From Trebouxia sp. TZW2008 (taxonomy: Eukaryota; Chlorophyta; Trebouxiophyceae; Trebouxiales; Trebouxiaceae), in NCBI GenBank assembly GCA_002118135.1, contig BDIU01000045.1, positions 1-64,000 of the forward strand: DNA of 64,000 nucleotides, given 5' to 3'. Below, in pieces: positions 10,598-23,447 of the stretch (its first letter is position 1; each line of letters starts with the position of its first letter). Made by a program: the position numbers and the translations under genes. The notes beneath the pieces were generated by a model that worked only from the letters and a program-made list of their open reading frames with translations, searched no databases and was not told the origin of the DNA.

Positions 10598-13500
10598 ATG
10601 AGTACGGTCGGGCCCGACGTGGCGGTCGACGTGTACAGCAGATGCAGTTGGGGGGTCAAGTGGCTGCATCGCGCAGCCGAAGCCTGCTTTGGAAAAGATA
10701 TATATTCTGCTCAGTTCGTTCGTCTGGACGTCGCATCGTCACAAGAAGCGCTTGATAAGGTCAACACGGTACGTCGCTTCCCAGCAACAGCCTAAATATG
10801 CCACGGTCCAAGAATTTCACGAAGCTCATGGTTGACATCCTGCATCAACAGGGCACCGCGGAGGCGGTCGTGTACCTTGATGTTAAAGCAGCCTGCGGCC
10901 GCAAAGGTCATCTTGGTTTCACGCATCGGTAAGTGTAGCCTCTTCCCAGGGCAAAACGCCAGTCCTGACTTGTCCTGACCATACTTGTTGGACACCTTGC
11001 ACAGGCTTGGCAACAAGACCTTCAGCCATAAGTTGCCAATTCAGACTCAGACAGCTGAATCGCAAGCAAAATTACCCACCCTCAACGCTTCCGCATTCTG
11101 CAAAGTTTACACAGTTGAAGTGTCCACACATGATTTCAGAATTTGTCACAAGGCCTTGACACAGCTGCTCCCAGGAAGTGTCAAGCTGCATCATGAGGCA
11201 TCAGCTCATGAACAGTTTCTTGAGCCAGCCACAGCCAATCAGCTGGCTGTCTACATGCGACCTGAAGACAGTCTGTTGGCTGCTACTGATCAAGTACGTC
11301 ATATGCCCAGACGATATGATGTGCACTGTGGCTTGTCCATGTTGCTAGTTACCTTTGCAATGTAACAGCTCACATGCACAATTGTAAGGTTGAATCAGTT
11401 GAGCAAGACTGCTTGCCTGCTGACATGGACACAGCATACCTCAGGCTACACAAGGCGATGCAAGACAATCTCTGCTTCATGCTGTCACTGAAACTTGGTG
11501 GCTGCAGGGGTTGCTGGTGGTGTATAAAGCTCAGCATGGCGTCCGTCAGGGAACCATCAATGTCAATTTGTCCACAGCTTCTTTGCAATTAGAGGAGGCC
11601 GGCCTCAATGGGGTACAGAACCATGCTGTGAGTGAGCTCAGTGATGCGTTTGCTGTGCTTGCCAAGCCGCAGAGGTCGCTTTTGCCATTCAAAAGGAATG
11701 TGGTGCATCCAGGTAAGCAATCAAAGACTATGCAGCAGCCACTCACACTGGGACATCAAAGCACACCTGTCTTGAACTGCTGCAGCTATAACAGCAGGCT
11801 GCACACCAATGTTACTTGCACAGAATCGCTACTCAAAGTTGGCCCCGTTCAGCTCCCAGCCTCAATACATTCAGTACGGCAGCTGTTGCAGGCATGACTG
11901 CATCTTTTGCTGGTGACTCAACGCATGCACTGTGATTCAAGTCACACATGACTGAAGCACCTTTTGCTGTTGCAGCGTCCGGTGATGCGCCCTTGGTGAC
12001 ATCTACCTCAGCAGATACCATGTACCTCCAGCAGGAGGCAGTCCTTGACATTGTCAAAGCATGCAGTGGTGCAGACGGATGCTCAGTGGCTGTCATCTTG
12101 CAGTGTGTTGCAAAGGGAGGTCTCCAAGTAAGCAGCAGTCACTTAGTTACTTTGCTGGTCTCCAAGTTCTGCTGTACATGTTCAATCATGGTCCATTATG
12201 CCTCTCCTGCCTAAGCTCGTCAAGTTGGATGTTGGGCCATACTGAGAATCTCCTGGCACTGACTCAGGAGTGTGTCCAAGAGCTGCAAAGCATGCTGCAT
12301 GACTAGCATCAAGTCCTGAATCAGGAACCAGGCACCGTTGTGGAGATTTCGCAAGACACACATCATGATGACGTGTCAAAGATCGTTGTTCCCTCAATTC
12401 TGGCTATTTGTATGCAGGACGTAATCAAGGCTGCATGCGTCAAGGAGGATGACGAGACTGGTCTTCCACCTCGATTGCGTGAAGCTATCATCATCATGAT
12501 GGCAGCAGCTCCCAAGGAGTCAGACCTGACGAGAGATGTCTTGGCAGCGATCAAACATGGCCTTGAGCTTGCATGCAGCTTTTCAGCATTGCCAGAGCTG
12601 CTGCTGAACTTGTTGAATCTTCCAGGCTTTTGCCAGGTACATGTTTGCAAGACCTTTTTTGCTAGATCATTTTTGCCACAAGGTAGGTGTCGATGAATGT
12701 TTTATGCACTGCACAACTGGCATCTGTGCCGACTCGGCTTCTGATCAAGCTGGCACAGCTACAATCTACACCTACCTATGACTGCTGCAACAGAGTTTGC
12801 ACTGTAGCACAGCTTTACAAGTCTGCTGTGTTTGATGCAGGCAGCTCGCTTGTCAAATCTCTCCCTTAGCCTGATACAGTACATGAAGCGGCACCAGATT
12901 GCTCCAACAAAGTCAATCAGCCCTACAGTATCTGGGGCCATGATGCCAGCAGAAAATGTCAAGCGTTGGCGGATTAGCTCCTTGCTGCACAGAGCAAAGT
13001 TCAAGTATCAGGCAAGCAAAGCCTCACTATCAGACCTGACAGGAGATCAGGCCTCTTTGCACTTGCGCCCCTTTGTTGAGGTGTCTCAGCCATAGGAGAA
13101 CACACAGTCACTGCAACAGCATATGTCCATTGCTCACTTGATCTCCTGAAACATCTGAACACTGGAGCTTTTCCTGGCTTAGAGAAAGCTGTAGCCATTC
13201 TCACAAAGCAAATGTAGCATGCATGTTGAAATCATTTCAAAGTCTGCTGCAGGCTGTGCCAGAGGCCCCTGTGTTGACCCCTGCCTACAAGCAGGCACTG
13301 TACATACAGCAGCAGCAGGACATTGAGCTAGCAGCCAGAAGCGCAAGCCACTTGTCAGTTCAGGCGGCACAGCAGTCAGCTGCAGGTTTACTGGCTGATG
13401 CACAGGCGCAACAGCTGCAAGTCAAATGCACCGTAGTGCAAGCTCTGCTGCAGCTCAGCCCATTGCTATCTGAGGAGTCAGTCCCTCAGCAAGCTCTCAT

Positions 13501-16500
13501 TGAGGCCATGCTGTCTGAGCTGATGCCTGATTCCACACTCGTCATGCGAAGGCAGGATTTGTGGGATGACGAGCCAGATTTGCGGCAGCTGTGCATGTTA
13601 ATGTTGGCGTCGTTGACGGGACAGCCACAGTCCTGCGTCAGTCTGTTCATTCTCCCATCAGACTCAGAGTCAGATGCTGTTGTGCCATTGAGTCCTGCGC
13701 AGAAGCCGCCAGTTGCAGAGCACATCATGATCCGCAAGTGCTGGGAGGTCATGGAAAAGAATGTTGGGGTGCAAGAGGTGAGCTTGTGCTGCTCTTGGCA
13801 TATTGTTGGCTGCCACTTTGTCAGCATGTATTGTCATCAATCTACCAGATACCTGCAACCTGACATCACATTTGGTCACGGGAGCACTGTCCCTATATAG
13901 CAATCATGGCAAATTGCAAGTGTGCACACAATGTTTCAATGACATGACAGCGGTCAGTCTCAGGCTGCTGCTGGGGAACAGAGGTCCCTTTTTAGGATTC
14001 TCATTGCCTGTGACCTAGGCAGAAACATACATGTCCATTTGCTTGGTTAGCCTGTGTGGTCCCTATTGCAGGGCGTGCTAGGATTCACAGGGGCAGAGGA
14101 TGTCATTCAGCTTGCTGTGGACTACCTGGAGCAGATGCCAGACCCTCACCTGCCTCGCCAGTACTTGGTCAATGCTGCCAAGGCATGGCCAGCAATTCAG
14201 ACAGCGCTCATTACACAGGGCCCTGTTGCCTTCTGGACGCAGCGCAGGACAGCGCTGATGCTCCAGATTCTGCAGACTCGGCTGACAGTGGTCAATAAGC
14301 AGTGCAAGGTGCGCACTCTTGCTGCTTGCTAATCTTAGCTTTGCTGACAGCGTCACCTGCTGCTCATCTGTCAGCCATTCTTGGCTTTGCTGACAGTGCC
14401 CCCTGCTGCCCATCATTCTATTGTCGTTGACTATGTTGGCAGCACTTTTTGTATCTCATTCATCAGCCACTGTTGACTTTGCTAAGAGAGCGTACTTGCT
14501 GCCCATTGAGCCGCCATTGTGATCTTTGCTGACAGTGTCATGTGCTGGTCATCAATCAGCCACTGCTGGCTTTGCTGACAGCGCCGCTTGCTGTTCATGA
14601 ATCAGGCGTAATGGACTTTGCTGACAGTGTCTTGTGCTGCTCACCATTCAGCCGTTCTGGGACTTGCTGACAGTGTTACACAACCAAGCATATGCTAGTG
14701 TCAGCTGCTTCGTGGCACATCTGCAGCGTCTTGCAGCAAGCATTGTGCTTTGGGGTGGCTGGTGAAAACATTTTAGCTTGCTCACTGCAGGTGGGGCCAT
14801 CCAAGCTCATCTTGAGAGCTTACCTCACCAACCTCAGCATGGACGTGGTGTACGGGACTTTCATCCTGCACCACCTCAAGCTGCAGCCTTCTCAGGGCAG
14901 TGCTTGCGAGACTGTGCTAGCATACATGACATCCCTAGCCAATCTCATCCTAGTCATGCCAACCGAGGACGCACAGCCTGATGACAGGCTGCAGAGGCCC
15001 GCCTTATGGCACACAAGCCAAGCTAGCAAGCAGCAAGGTCCCGGGGACCTGGTCGTGCCTCAGGCCCCGCCACAGCTTCCTGCTACTGTGCCTTCAAAAG
15101 AAGCATCAGCACCTCTGCAGCACAAGGGCAGCAGTGAGACAATGGCAGACAAACTAGTCACTGCCATACTGACTCGAGCTCAGGCTTTGAGCAGCATGAG
15201 GATCCTTGTCATGCCGCCTGATGGCCTAGCGCTGGTCATGCTGCAGGACACCAGCAGGCCAGAGTCACAGCGCCATGCAGCCCTACAACTGCTGACTGCC
15301 GTGTACAGCTGCGTCAGCAATGCTGTTGTTGCAGACGCAGACGCTGCTGCTCACTGCTGCAAGCTCCACTACACAGCCTTTACAGAAGCCTATGCTGCTG
15401 AAGATGCCCAGCTGGCTCAACAACACCTGGCTGCTCTGCAAGCTTTGGCCAAACACAAGGTAAGCTACACTGTATATGCGCTAGAGTCGTTCTGAACATA
15501 TGTACACTAGTTATACTTGTCAGCACAATGCCATTGGGAACCATTCACTGCATGCCAGCTGCAGTGGTACTGTTGAGTGAGGACAGGTTGGTGTTCAAGT
15601 ACGATTAAGCAATGCAGTGATTCTAAAGAGCTGTCATTGTTCTGAGTTTGTCTTGTTTTGCTTCACTCAGAGACCTTTGCTGCCTAGGAGTCAATTCTTG
15701 CTTAAACACCCAGTCCCCATGCCGAAGGGCTTGCACCTTCTGGCACATGCCAAGCCCTTCTCTGGGATCATGTCTAATGGGCTGTTGGGGGGCCTGTGCA
15801 TGCCTGAATAGTCTTGGCCGCTGGCTTGCACCTTCTTTCCACCTGTGTTGCATGACTGCAGGTCTCTGCTGTGCGGCAATGCCTTGCTGAGCTGCAAGTC
15901 ATGGACTTCCTGATGCAAGAGATCGGCCTGGAAGCTGAGCTTCAGCTGGGAACCTCTGTGCCCATCTCGTCCAAAGCAACAACAGCAGACTTGCCGGCGC
16001 TTCCCAGCACTGGGCACATGTCAGTACAGACACCCACCGCCAGCACACCACTCAAGACTGCTGTCAGTCCTGCATCAGCACCTGTTACAGGAACAGGCAC
16101 CTCAGACCAGCTGGACAGCGTTTTGCAGAAGGCATCAGCTAGGAAGTCAAGCTCCAGGGTACGGCTGCCAGCTCTGTCACAGGAGGCGACCAACAGCCCC
16201 AGGATCTCAGCAAGATTTCCTGGAAGGGATGGCTACGCTGCATCTGCTAGGGACGGCTATGCTTCATCTGCCAGATCTGTTCTGGCAGGGCCAATTGACC
16301 AGCTTCTGCCTGCTGGCTTTGTGTCCAGTGGCGATCTGGAAGAAGATGCACAGCGACTCATGGACATGGAGAGTGAGGTAGGCTGTCTCGTCTTCAGCTT
16401 GACAGGAACTGCAGCTTTGTGTGTGGTCTGTCTGCTGGGGTTCAGACAGGCGTGCCTCTTCTGAAGTCTGCAGTTGTACCACCCCATGTCAATCGTGATT

Positions 16501-19500
16501 TAAACCATTTCTGGCTCAGATGACAAGCGTGAGCTTGACTGCAGTTGACATGATTAAGCAAGCATTGCAGTCTATTATGTGCTGATGTGAGGAAGTGCTG
16601 CAGAACGGGGACTCAGATGACTCAACCTCCCCTCCCCAGTCAACACGGCTGCCATCTAAGCGGCAACTTTTGCCGCCTCTGAACTTGTCAGGCTCTGCGC
16701 GCAAAGGAGGCCCTGCACTGCAGCTGGATGCATCCAACAGGTACGCTCACACCTGCTCTCCTTGAGCTTGAGTTCTGAGTGTTGTCATCATGACACCATG
16801 TTCTCAACAACAATCAGTAGAACACTTCTTGTCTGAGCTGCAGCAGTATGCCGCCTGCAACACAAGATGCTTCTTGGTCCATAGAACGGAATCTTGATTG
16901 AAGGATTGCATATCAAATGCACACATTTTTGCATCCTAGCGGCATCTGTGGCTGCCTTGCAACCACCTGACAGGGTGGCATCTTTGCACAGACAGGACCA
17001 GCAAGTTAGCGCTACAATCTTTCCAACATCATCGCTGTTGTGCAGGCAGCTCCCTGATGGCACCGAACAGCAGGCCAGTACAAGGGACAGTAACACAGCC
17101 ACGCCAAGGATGACTCCCAGGGTGAATGTCTTGCCGTCTCCCAAGCAAAGCAGCTCAAGGCCAGGCTCTGCATTGCACGGGGAGCACATCAACATGCCAA
17201 AGCTGCGGCTGAGTTTCTCGGCAGGGCGTGCAGTAGGGCAGTCCAGAAGTGAAGCCCAGGTGCATTGCCATGCTGCAAAGCTGTATTGGCGCTGAGATTT
17301 GTGCGTGGGCAGAAAGCATGTCTGATGTTCAGGCAGCAAATTTGACACACGTTCAATCAGCGCTAAAGTACCCTGCTGTTGATGTTGCGGGCAGACATGA
17401 TGAATGTCATGTGCCAATACTTGCTGAGCCTGTCCAAGCCCACACATTGCCAGCACTTGCAACATGGCTTGGAGTGTACATGCAAGCATTGCCACTGCTT
17501 TTTGGGTATGACTGAAATTTACGCATGCTGCTACAGGACAGTAGGACAGAAGGTGGTCAAGGTGACTTAGGTCAAGCAGGTCTAGATGAAGAGGACAAGG
17601 ATGCCCTGTACCAGCAGAAGCGGAAGACAAAGCTGATCTATTCTGATGATGGGTTGCGTTGTCAGGTAGCTTTTCCTGTCCCGCTCCAGTCAAGCTGTGT
17701 CATGTGACATCAAGATGCAGCCTGTCAAGCTGCTGCAGAATGACAGATAGAAGTAGCTGCCGTCACATTCATCTACGAGCTTCTCTACTATCCTGGTTAC
17801 AGCTTCAAAATCGTATCTGCAAGTGGGCGTCTCAAGTAGCAGGCGCACTGTACATTGCTTCAAGCCAAGGCAGCCCTTGCTGCAACTGCGAGCTGTGTTC
17901 ATTGCCAGTTCACTTGGGCCAAAGCTGGGTCTGTGTTTTCAAAAACTTCAGTTCCCGCCATCAGAAAGTATGCTGACATCACTCCTGAAGCACAAGCGTG
18001 TCTACTCTCACTGCTGCTGCAGCTGTTCTACCACAACAGTCAGTACCTATTGCAGGTGCTGCAACTAGTAGTGGAGATGCTGCTAGATGACAAGGGGCAG
18101 TTGGAGGCGCAATACTGCAGCAGCAGGGACTTCTCCACCCAACAGCCCCTGGGTGTGCTGCAGCAGCACCTCTGCAGTGACGCCAATGCTGACATGTCTG
18201 GGCCACTGCTGCACTGGGCCAAGGCCAGAAGCCCAGCTGCTGTGTGCTTGCTGCGCCTCACCAGCAAGTAAGCTGCTCCATGCCTGTCAAGGCATTCCAA
18301 AGCTGGTGCTGCCGTTGCTTGCATACATTAGCATCTGCAGCATGGTGTTAGCTTGCAAACACCAGCCTGACTTTTATGTATCTGCACCTTTTGATGAAAA
18401 AGTCAAGCGATAGCCTCAAAACCGCTGCAAGTCTGCCCATGGTTGCAGCTTCTGTCTGCAGACAATGTGAGCAGAAGGCAAATGCCCAGCTTGGCCCATG
18501 GCAGCATGCAAGCGAGGAGTCCAGGACTACAGCTTCATGCGGCTTCTGTGCTTGCAGGTTTCTGTTTGACAGGAGCATGTACCAGGACAGACAGCGCATA
18601 GCGCGAGGTGCCTTTGCCCAGGTGTTCACCTGCAACGCCCCCACCTTCTGCCCTGATGCTCCAGACCTGGCAGTCAAGGTCACAGACCTGCCATCAGCCG
18701 GCACTAATGCTATCAGCCAGGTGTGCCCTTTTTAGGCCACATTGCCAATGCCTTGTGCATGTGCTTGACTTTGTCACCCGACATCAGCATGCCTATCTCT
18801 TTCTCTGGCTAATCTTGTTGTAAGATCGCTGTGATAAGGGCAGTGATGCACAGAGCAGCTTCATAGATTGAAACAGGAGGCTTGGACAAACTCAAAAAGG
18901 AGGCTGCCACACGCAGGCTGCGGCGTACTGCTGCTCACAGTCTGCAAGCAGCATAAAACCAAGCAGCATACAGATCAAACGCATGTTGTGTCAGCTCACC
19001 TCTGGCATATTGTCATATGTGTAGGTGACAGCCTTCAAAGAGATTGCCATCATGCAGCGCCTACACAGCACACCAGGCATCTGCAGGCTGCATGACTATG
19101 GTATTGGGCCAGACAGCATTCTGCTGGTCATGACCAAGTACCGCTGTAGTCTAAGGGAGTGGCGGTTGAGGCAGCCGGGGGAAGCCCGCTACCAGCTGCG
19201 GCTTTATCTCAACATCTTTGCTCAGCTGGCAAAACTTGTCCAGGCATGCATGTTGCCTCTGTATCCTTGTGAACTACCTTTATATGGTGCCTTTGCATAT
19301 TGTATTTGTATGCTGCGCTTGTATTTTGTCTTATTAGAGAGAGTTGTGATTACACCCTTCAACAAATGCCGCCTGTGTATGTTGTCTTTGTATGCTGCCG
19401 CTGTATGCCGCTCCCGTATGCTGCCTTTAACAGGGCTGAAAATGGCACGACCTTGAGCACAGCACGCAGATCAACCGTTGCTGCATAGCACAGCAACAAT

Positions 19501-22500
19501 GTCAGTGATGATGCTCAGCTCGCTCGTCTGCGTCTGTACCTGAGCAACAACTTTGTTCAGTGCTTGACCCTGAGCTAAACATCTTGAGTCCGCTTTTGAA
19601 GAAGTAGAAAGCAAGCAGGTCACTTTCTAGCTACAATAAACTGTCTTATTGTTTTGCAGGCAGTTGCTGAGCAGGGGATTGTGCACTTTGACCTCAAGTG
19701 TGACAATGTGTTCCTTCAGTCTCGGCCAGGTCTGCAGGAGCCGGACTTCTGGTCCCCAGCATCGGAGGAGCCGCCGTTTGAGGTGGTGCTGGGAGACTTT
19801 GGGGACAGCCATGACTGCAGTCGGTCCGACAGCACCTCAGTCAGCTTGTGAGCCCTATACTGTACCTGCGTCCTGTTGCAGCTGTGAATTTATTCTGTGG
19901 CATGGCTGCCATTCAACACCTCTGAAGTTGCATCATCTGTAGTGGCAAATGCAATAACCATCAAACAAATCTGCTGCATCATCAAGTCTGGGGGCATGCA
20001 CTGTTGCCTAGGGCATAGATCTGCATCTGTGATGTCAGCAAACTACAACAGCTAAGCTATGGCGGTGGCCTACCACAAGCAAGCCTCATTGCAACATGGA
20101 CTCAAGCGCAAAACCGTCTTGCAGCATGATGCACAGCCTGCTGACGAGGCAATTTCACCCAACAGTCCAGCTTGCATACTCTTTGATAGTCATAAACACA
20201 GCTGCAATGGTCAGCATGAATGCTAGATTTGTGCACATGGCACCGGTCTTGTTTTGCGAAATTCTCGCAAGAGAGTTTCATGTTGCTTAGCGCTGATGCC
20301 CTGCCTCATCTGCTTTCTGCTGCAGGAACCGTGGCACAGAGTGCATCAGATCGCCAGAGATGCTATCAGGCTCCAGCAGCCAAGACAGCAGTCAAGTGCA
20401 GAGCAGCAGCAACTTGGCAGCCTGCGATATGTGGGCACTGGGCTGCTTGCTGTATGAGCTGGTATCAGGAAGCGTGCTGTTCCCAACAGACATGGACTGG
20501 TCAAAGTTCTTCATCACAGTCACAAACCCCAGTCAGGTGTATACTTAATTAAAACAAGCCCATCATACTGGCACCATGCATGCTCACAGCTTGCTCCAAA
20601 ACCTCTGCAGTTTCTTTCAAATTTGGGGCATAAGCAACTTCTGCACTCAAATGCAAACATGACAATTGCACAGACTACTTATGCATGCAAATCCAGTATC
20701 CAGTGACACTAGCATGAACATCTCAAGCCATCATCTCATGCACTTCTAAGCACACAGTCTACTCCCCAGCATGAGTGCACTGCTGAGCATGTTCACTTTG
20801 ACCAATAGCAGCCCTCTTGTCTTCATGCAGGCGCTGCTGTCACCTACAGCCAAACAAACTCTGGAGGCAATGCCAGCTGTGGCGGATCTGCTGAGCTACA
20901 TCTTGGTACGGGACCCATCGCAGCGTCCCACGGCCAAGGATGTTGCTGACCGGTACGCACAGGGTTGCGCTACGTACTTTAGATTGCTTCTCATGTGACC
21001 TGACCACCAAGTCTCACACTCACAGTTTACTTGTCATTTTGCATCCTGCATGTCAGTAACATACGCTTCAGCCATGAGAGCAGCTTCGAGTGCCCTGCTT
21101 GAGAGTACATCAGCTGAACCTGAGCATGTCTTGCCGCTTCCTACATGCCTGCTGCATTGATTCATCCATCACCTGCAGTCCAGGCAGATTTGAGCACCCA
21201 CCAGAGCAAAGCCTGCTGCAGAACCGCACAACCCTCTCTGCATGTTTCTAGATTGTTCCCGCAGAAGATTGGCAGCACTGAACTTGTTTGTGTACGTCAC
21301 AGGGTTCAGGAGGTGCTGCTAGACCCCCGGTCAACGCTGCTGCCCCACCGCCAGCCCTTCGTCCTGGCCCTATCGCCACTGAAAGCCCCCTCAGTCCCCA
21401 GCCTCTTCCTCACCCCCAGCACCGCAGCCGCCTCATCCCAGGACGCCCTCATGGCCGCCTTCTACACCACACACCTGGCTGCAGTTTCTGAGCATGTGTG
21501 CCTAGGCTCTGTCAGCGCAATGCAGCAGCCAGCAGCTATGAGGCAGGCCAACATCACCCACGCGGTGATGATCTGCAGCCGAGCTCAGCTCAGGCAAGCA
21601 GCAGCGGCTGAGGAGATGAACAGTGCTGAGGTGCTACATTGGTTGCTGGCAGATGCGCCTTTGGCTCAGGCTATCAAGAGCTGTCAGGCTGTTGGTGTGC
21701 TGGTCAAGCTGGTGCCTGTGACTGAGCAGGTGGGACATGCTGTGTGAAGGCATAGCTCCCCGTTGATGCAGGATACAGATTTAGTAGATGTCTAAATCCA
21801 TGAATGCATGCCATCTCTACATCACCATATGCAACTTTGTCCTCATGTGTGAGAGTGGTAGTAATAGAGCAGTGGCACAAACAGCATTGTGATCAGTCAG
21901 GAAGCAGAAGCAGCTTAGCGCATGTTTGCATCCTGCATGCCTTTGGCAAGGAGAGGCAAAGGTTTCGTGTCTTTGGCTTCTTCCACGAGTTTTATTGTGT
22001 TTTTCAGGCTTTTGCTGTTCTGCATCTGGACAACAGTGCAAACGAGTACCACTTGAAATGTGCTGCTGAACCTGTGTCGTGTTATTGAGCACAGATACCA
22101 AAAGCAAGACTTTATGGTCGTGCCTTTTTGCACTCAAAGAAAGGCATTTTGCTGGGCAGACCATCATTCAGGTCACCTTGAATGCCCTCTGGATGTGCCC
22201 CCCAATGTTGAGCTGCTAGTTAGTCATTTTTAAGGTCAAGTTTTCTGTGCTTGTATTTGCAGGAAACAGCAGGAGACGGGCAGTCACAGACTCTGGTCTC
22301 TCAACTGCCTGCAATCTTGCGGCATATCTCGCAAGCCCTGCAGATCCGTAGCAGCAGGGTGCTGATTGCTAGCTCAGATAGGTTTGAGGGCGATGCAGCA
22401 GTGGTTGCGACAGCCTTTGCAGCTGATCAGAAGGGGCAGGACATGTACCATGCCTTGGTGCATCTGCAGCACTGCCATCACGTGCTGCAGGTGTGCATCT

Positions 22501-22848
22501 TCCAACCCTCTGCTTGTAATACAGGACACAAGATTGACTGCTGCCGGGCGTCATGAGAGGGCCTGTCAGTAGAAGCTGTCCGGGATTCATGCTTGAAACG
22601 TGATCAGTTGATCTTGTAGTGTGCATCTTTGTTGCATGTGAGCTTGCTGTCAACTACGCAACAGAGCGCTGACACGTTGCTTGCTTATAGTGGGTCTGCA
22701 TCGCTAGTAAATACTCACCACGCCTCACCATCAGTATCTGAATTCTGTTTGTGCTGTGCAGCTGCAAGACAGGCACAGGCTGCAGCTGACTCAGTGGGCT
22801 GCCCAGAGGCTGTTGCAATCACAGACAAGCAGTGGGCTGGACACGTGA
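10598..22848 (+). CDS. Very large protein: helical N-terminal region + protein kinase + dead DSP-like phosphatase
   Basis: The C-terminal half is well resolved: exons 18558-18720, 19025-19243 (GC donor, or 19237 with a GT donor), 19660-19847, 20326-20536, 20831-20952, 21303-21729, 22263-22490 and 22762-22848. They encode a complete kinase domain: Gly-rich RGAFAQV, LAVKV lysine, FKEIAIM glutamate, VHFDLKCDN (HFD in place of HRD), GDFG, IRSPEM (APE box), DMWALGC and PSQRPTA. A DSP-like fold follows (VCLGSVSAMQ, NITHAVMI, VKLVPVTE), in which the HCxxxxxR loop is replaced by VLIASSDRFEGD. The 5' part (10598-18270) contains many plausible exons, mainly helical and HEAT/ARM-like, plus a Ser/Pro-rich linker (15.9-17.3 kb) with repeated DGYA(A/S)SAR. 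It may be the same gene or a separate one; exon joins at 10.77, 11.5 and 12.3 kb did not close cleanly. Likely a cytoplasmic signalling protein. Confidence 0.6.
14336..14677. repeat. Degenerate ~58-bp minisatellite in an intron
   Basis: Six or so diverged units built around TTTGCTGACAGTGTC, then TGCTG(C/G)TCATCAATCAGCCA, with about 55-65 bp between successive CTGACAG cores. The whole array lies between the exon ending near 14310 and the exon starting near 14792. The CTGACAG core also occurs in the last 25 bp of the upstream exon (GGCTGACAGTGG), so the array may derive from that exon's end. Confidence 0.75.
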
Positions 22849-23447
22849 TGCAGCACTTGATGACTGTCCTATCTCCTCTGCCACTTTGCAAAAGTTTGTG
22901 CGCCTGGCTCGCGCAGAAGGCTGGAGTCCAGATGGTTGTGTGCTAAATTGTTGAGTTCTGAAAGTGTACTGAAAGTGTGTTCTGAGACTTTGCCAACGAT
23001 ACTGGAGGCCATTTGCAGCAAAGTCACAGCAAAGGCCTGATAAGGTATGGCAATGTGTACAGCCCTGTTTCACCCATGGGGCTTGGCTTGATGGAAGGGC
23101 AATTTGTAGCCCTGTCATGAAGCCAAGTCATACATGCGGTACCCTCCCACCTTGATATTGAAGCACTGATGATTTTGATCATGTTGGCTTGCTTGAGAGA
23201 CAACGTTGCCGGTGTGATACGCAAAGACAAGGCAACTGCATAGTCCTCAGCGCTGATGAGCCTGTAGCTAGCAACAAAATTGCAATTCGACGCAATGAGC
23301 TGACTAAACAGCTGAGCTGCCTGGATTATTATGTAAAATTGATGACTAGATTCCTGACAATGCAGCTTGCATCCCGCTACAAGTGCAGTGCTGATCTCCG
23401 CGATCAAGCACCCGATCCTGTAACGTCCGCCACGCAGATAGTGCGTG

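Noticed and set aside
16788..17693. 301-codon minus-strand frame
   Set aside because: Lies opposite the Ser/Pro-rich exons of the kinase gene; composition is Cys/His/Leu-scrambled and no family is recognisable.
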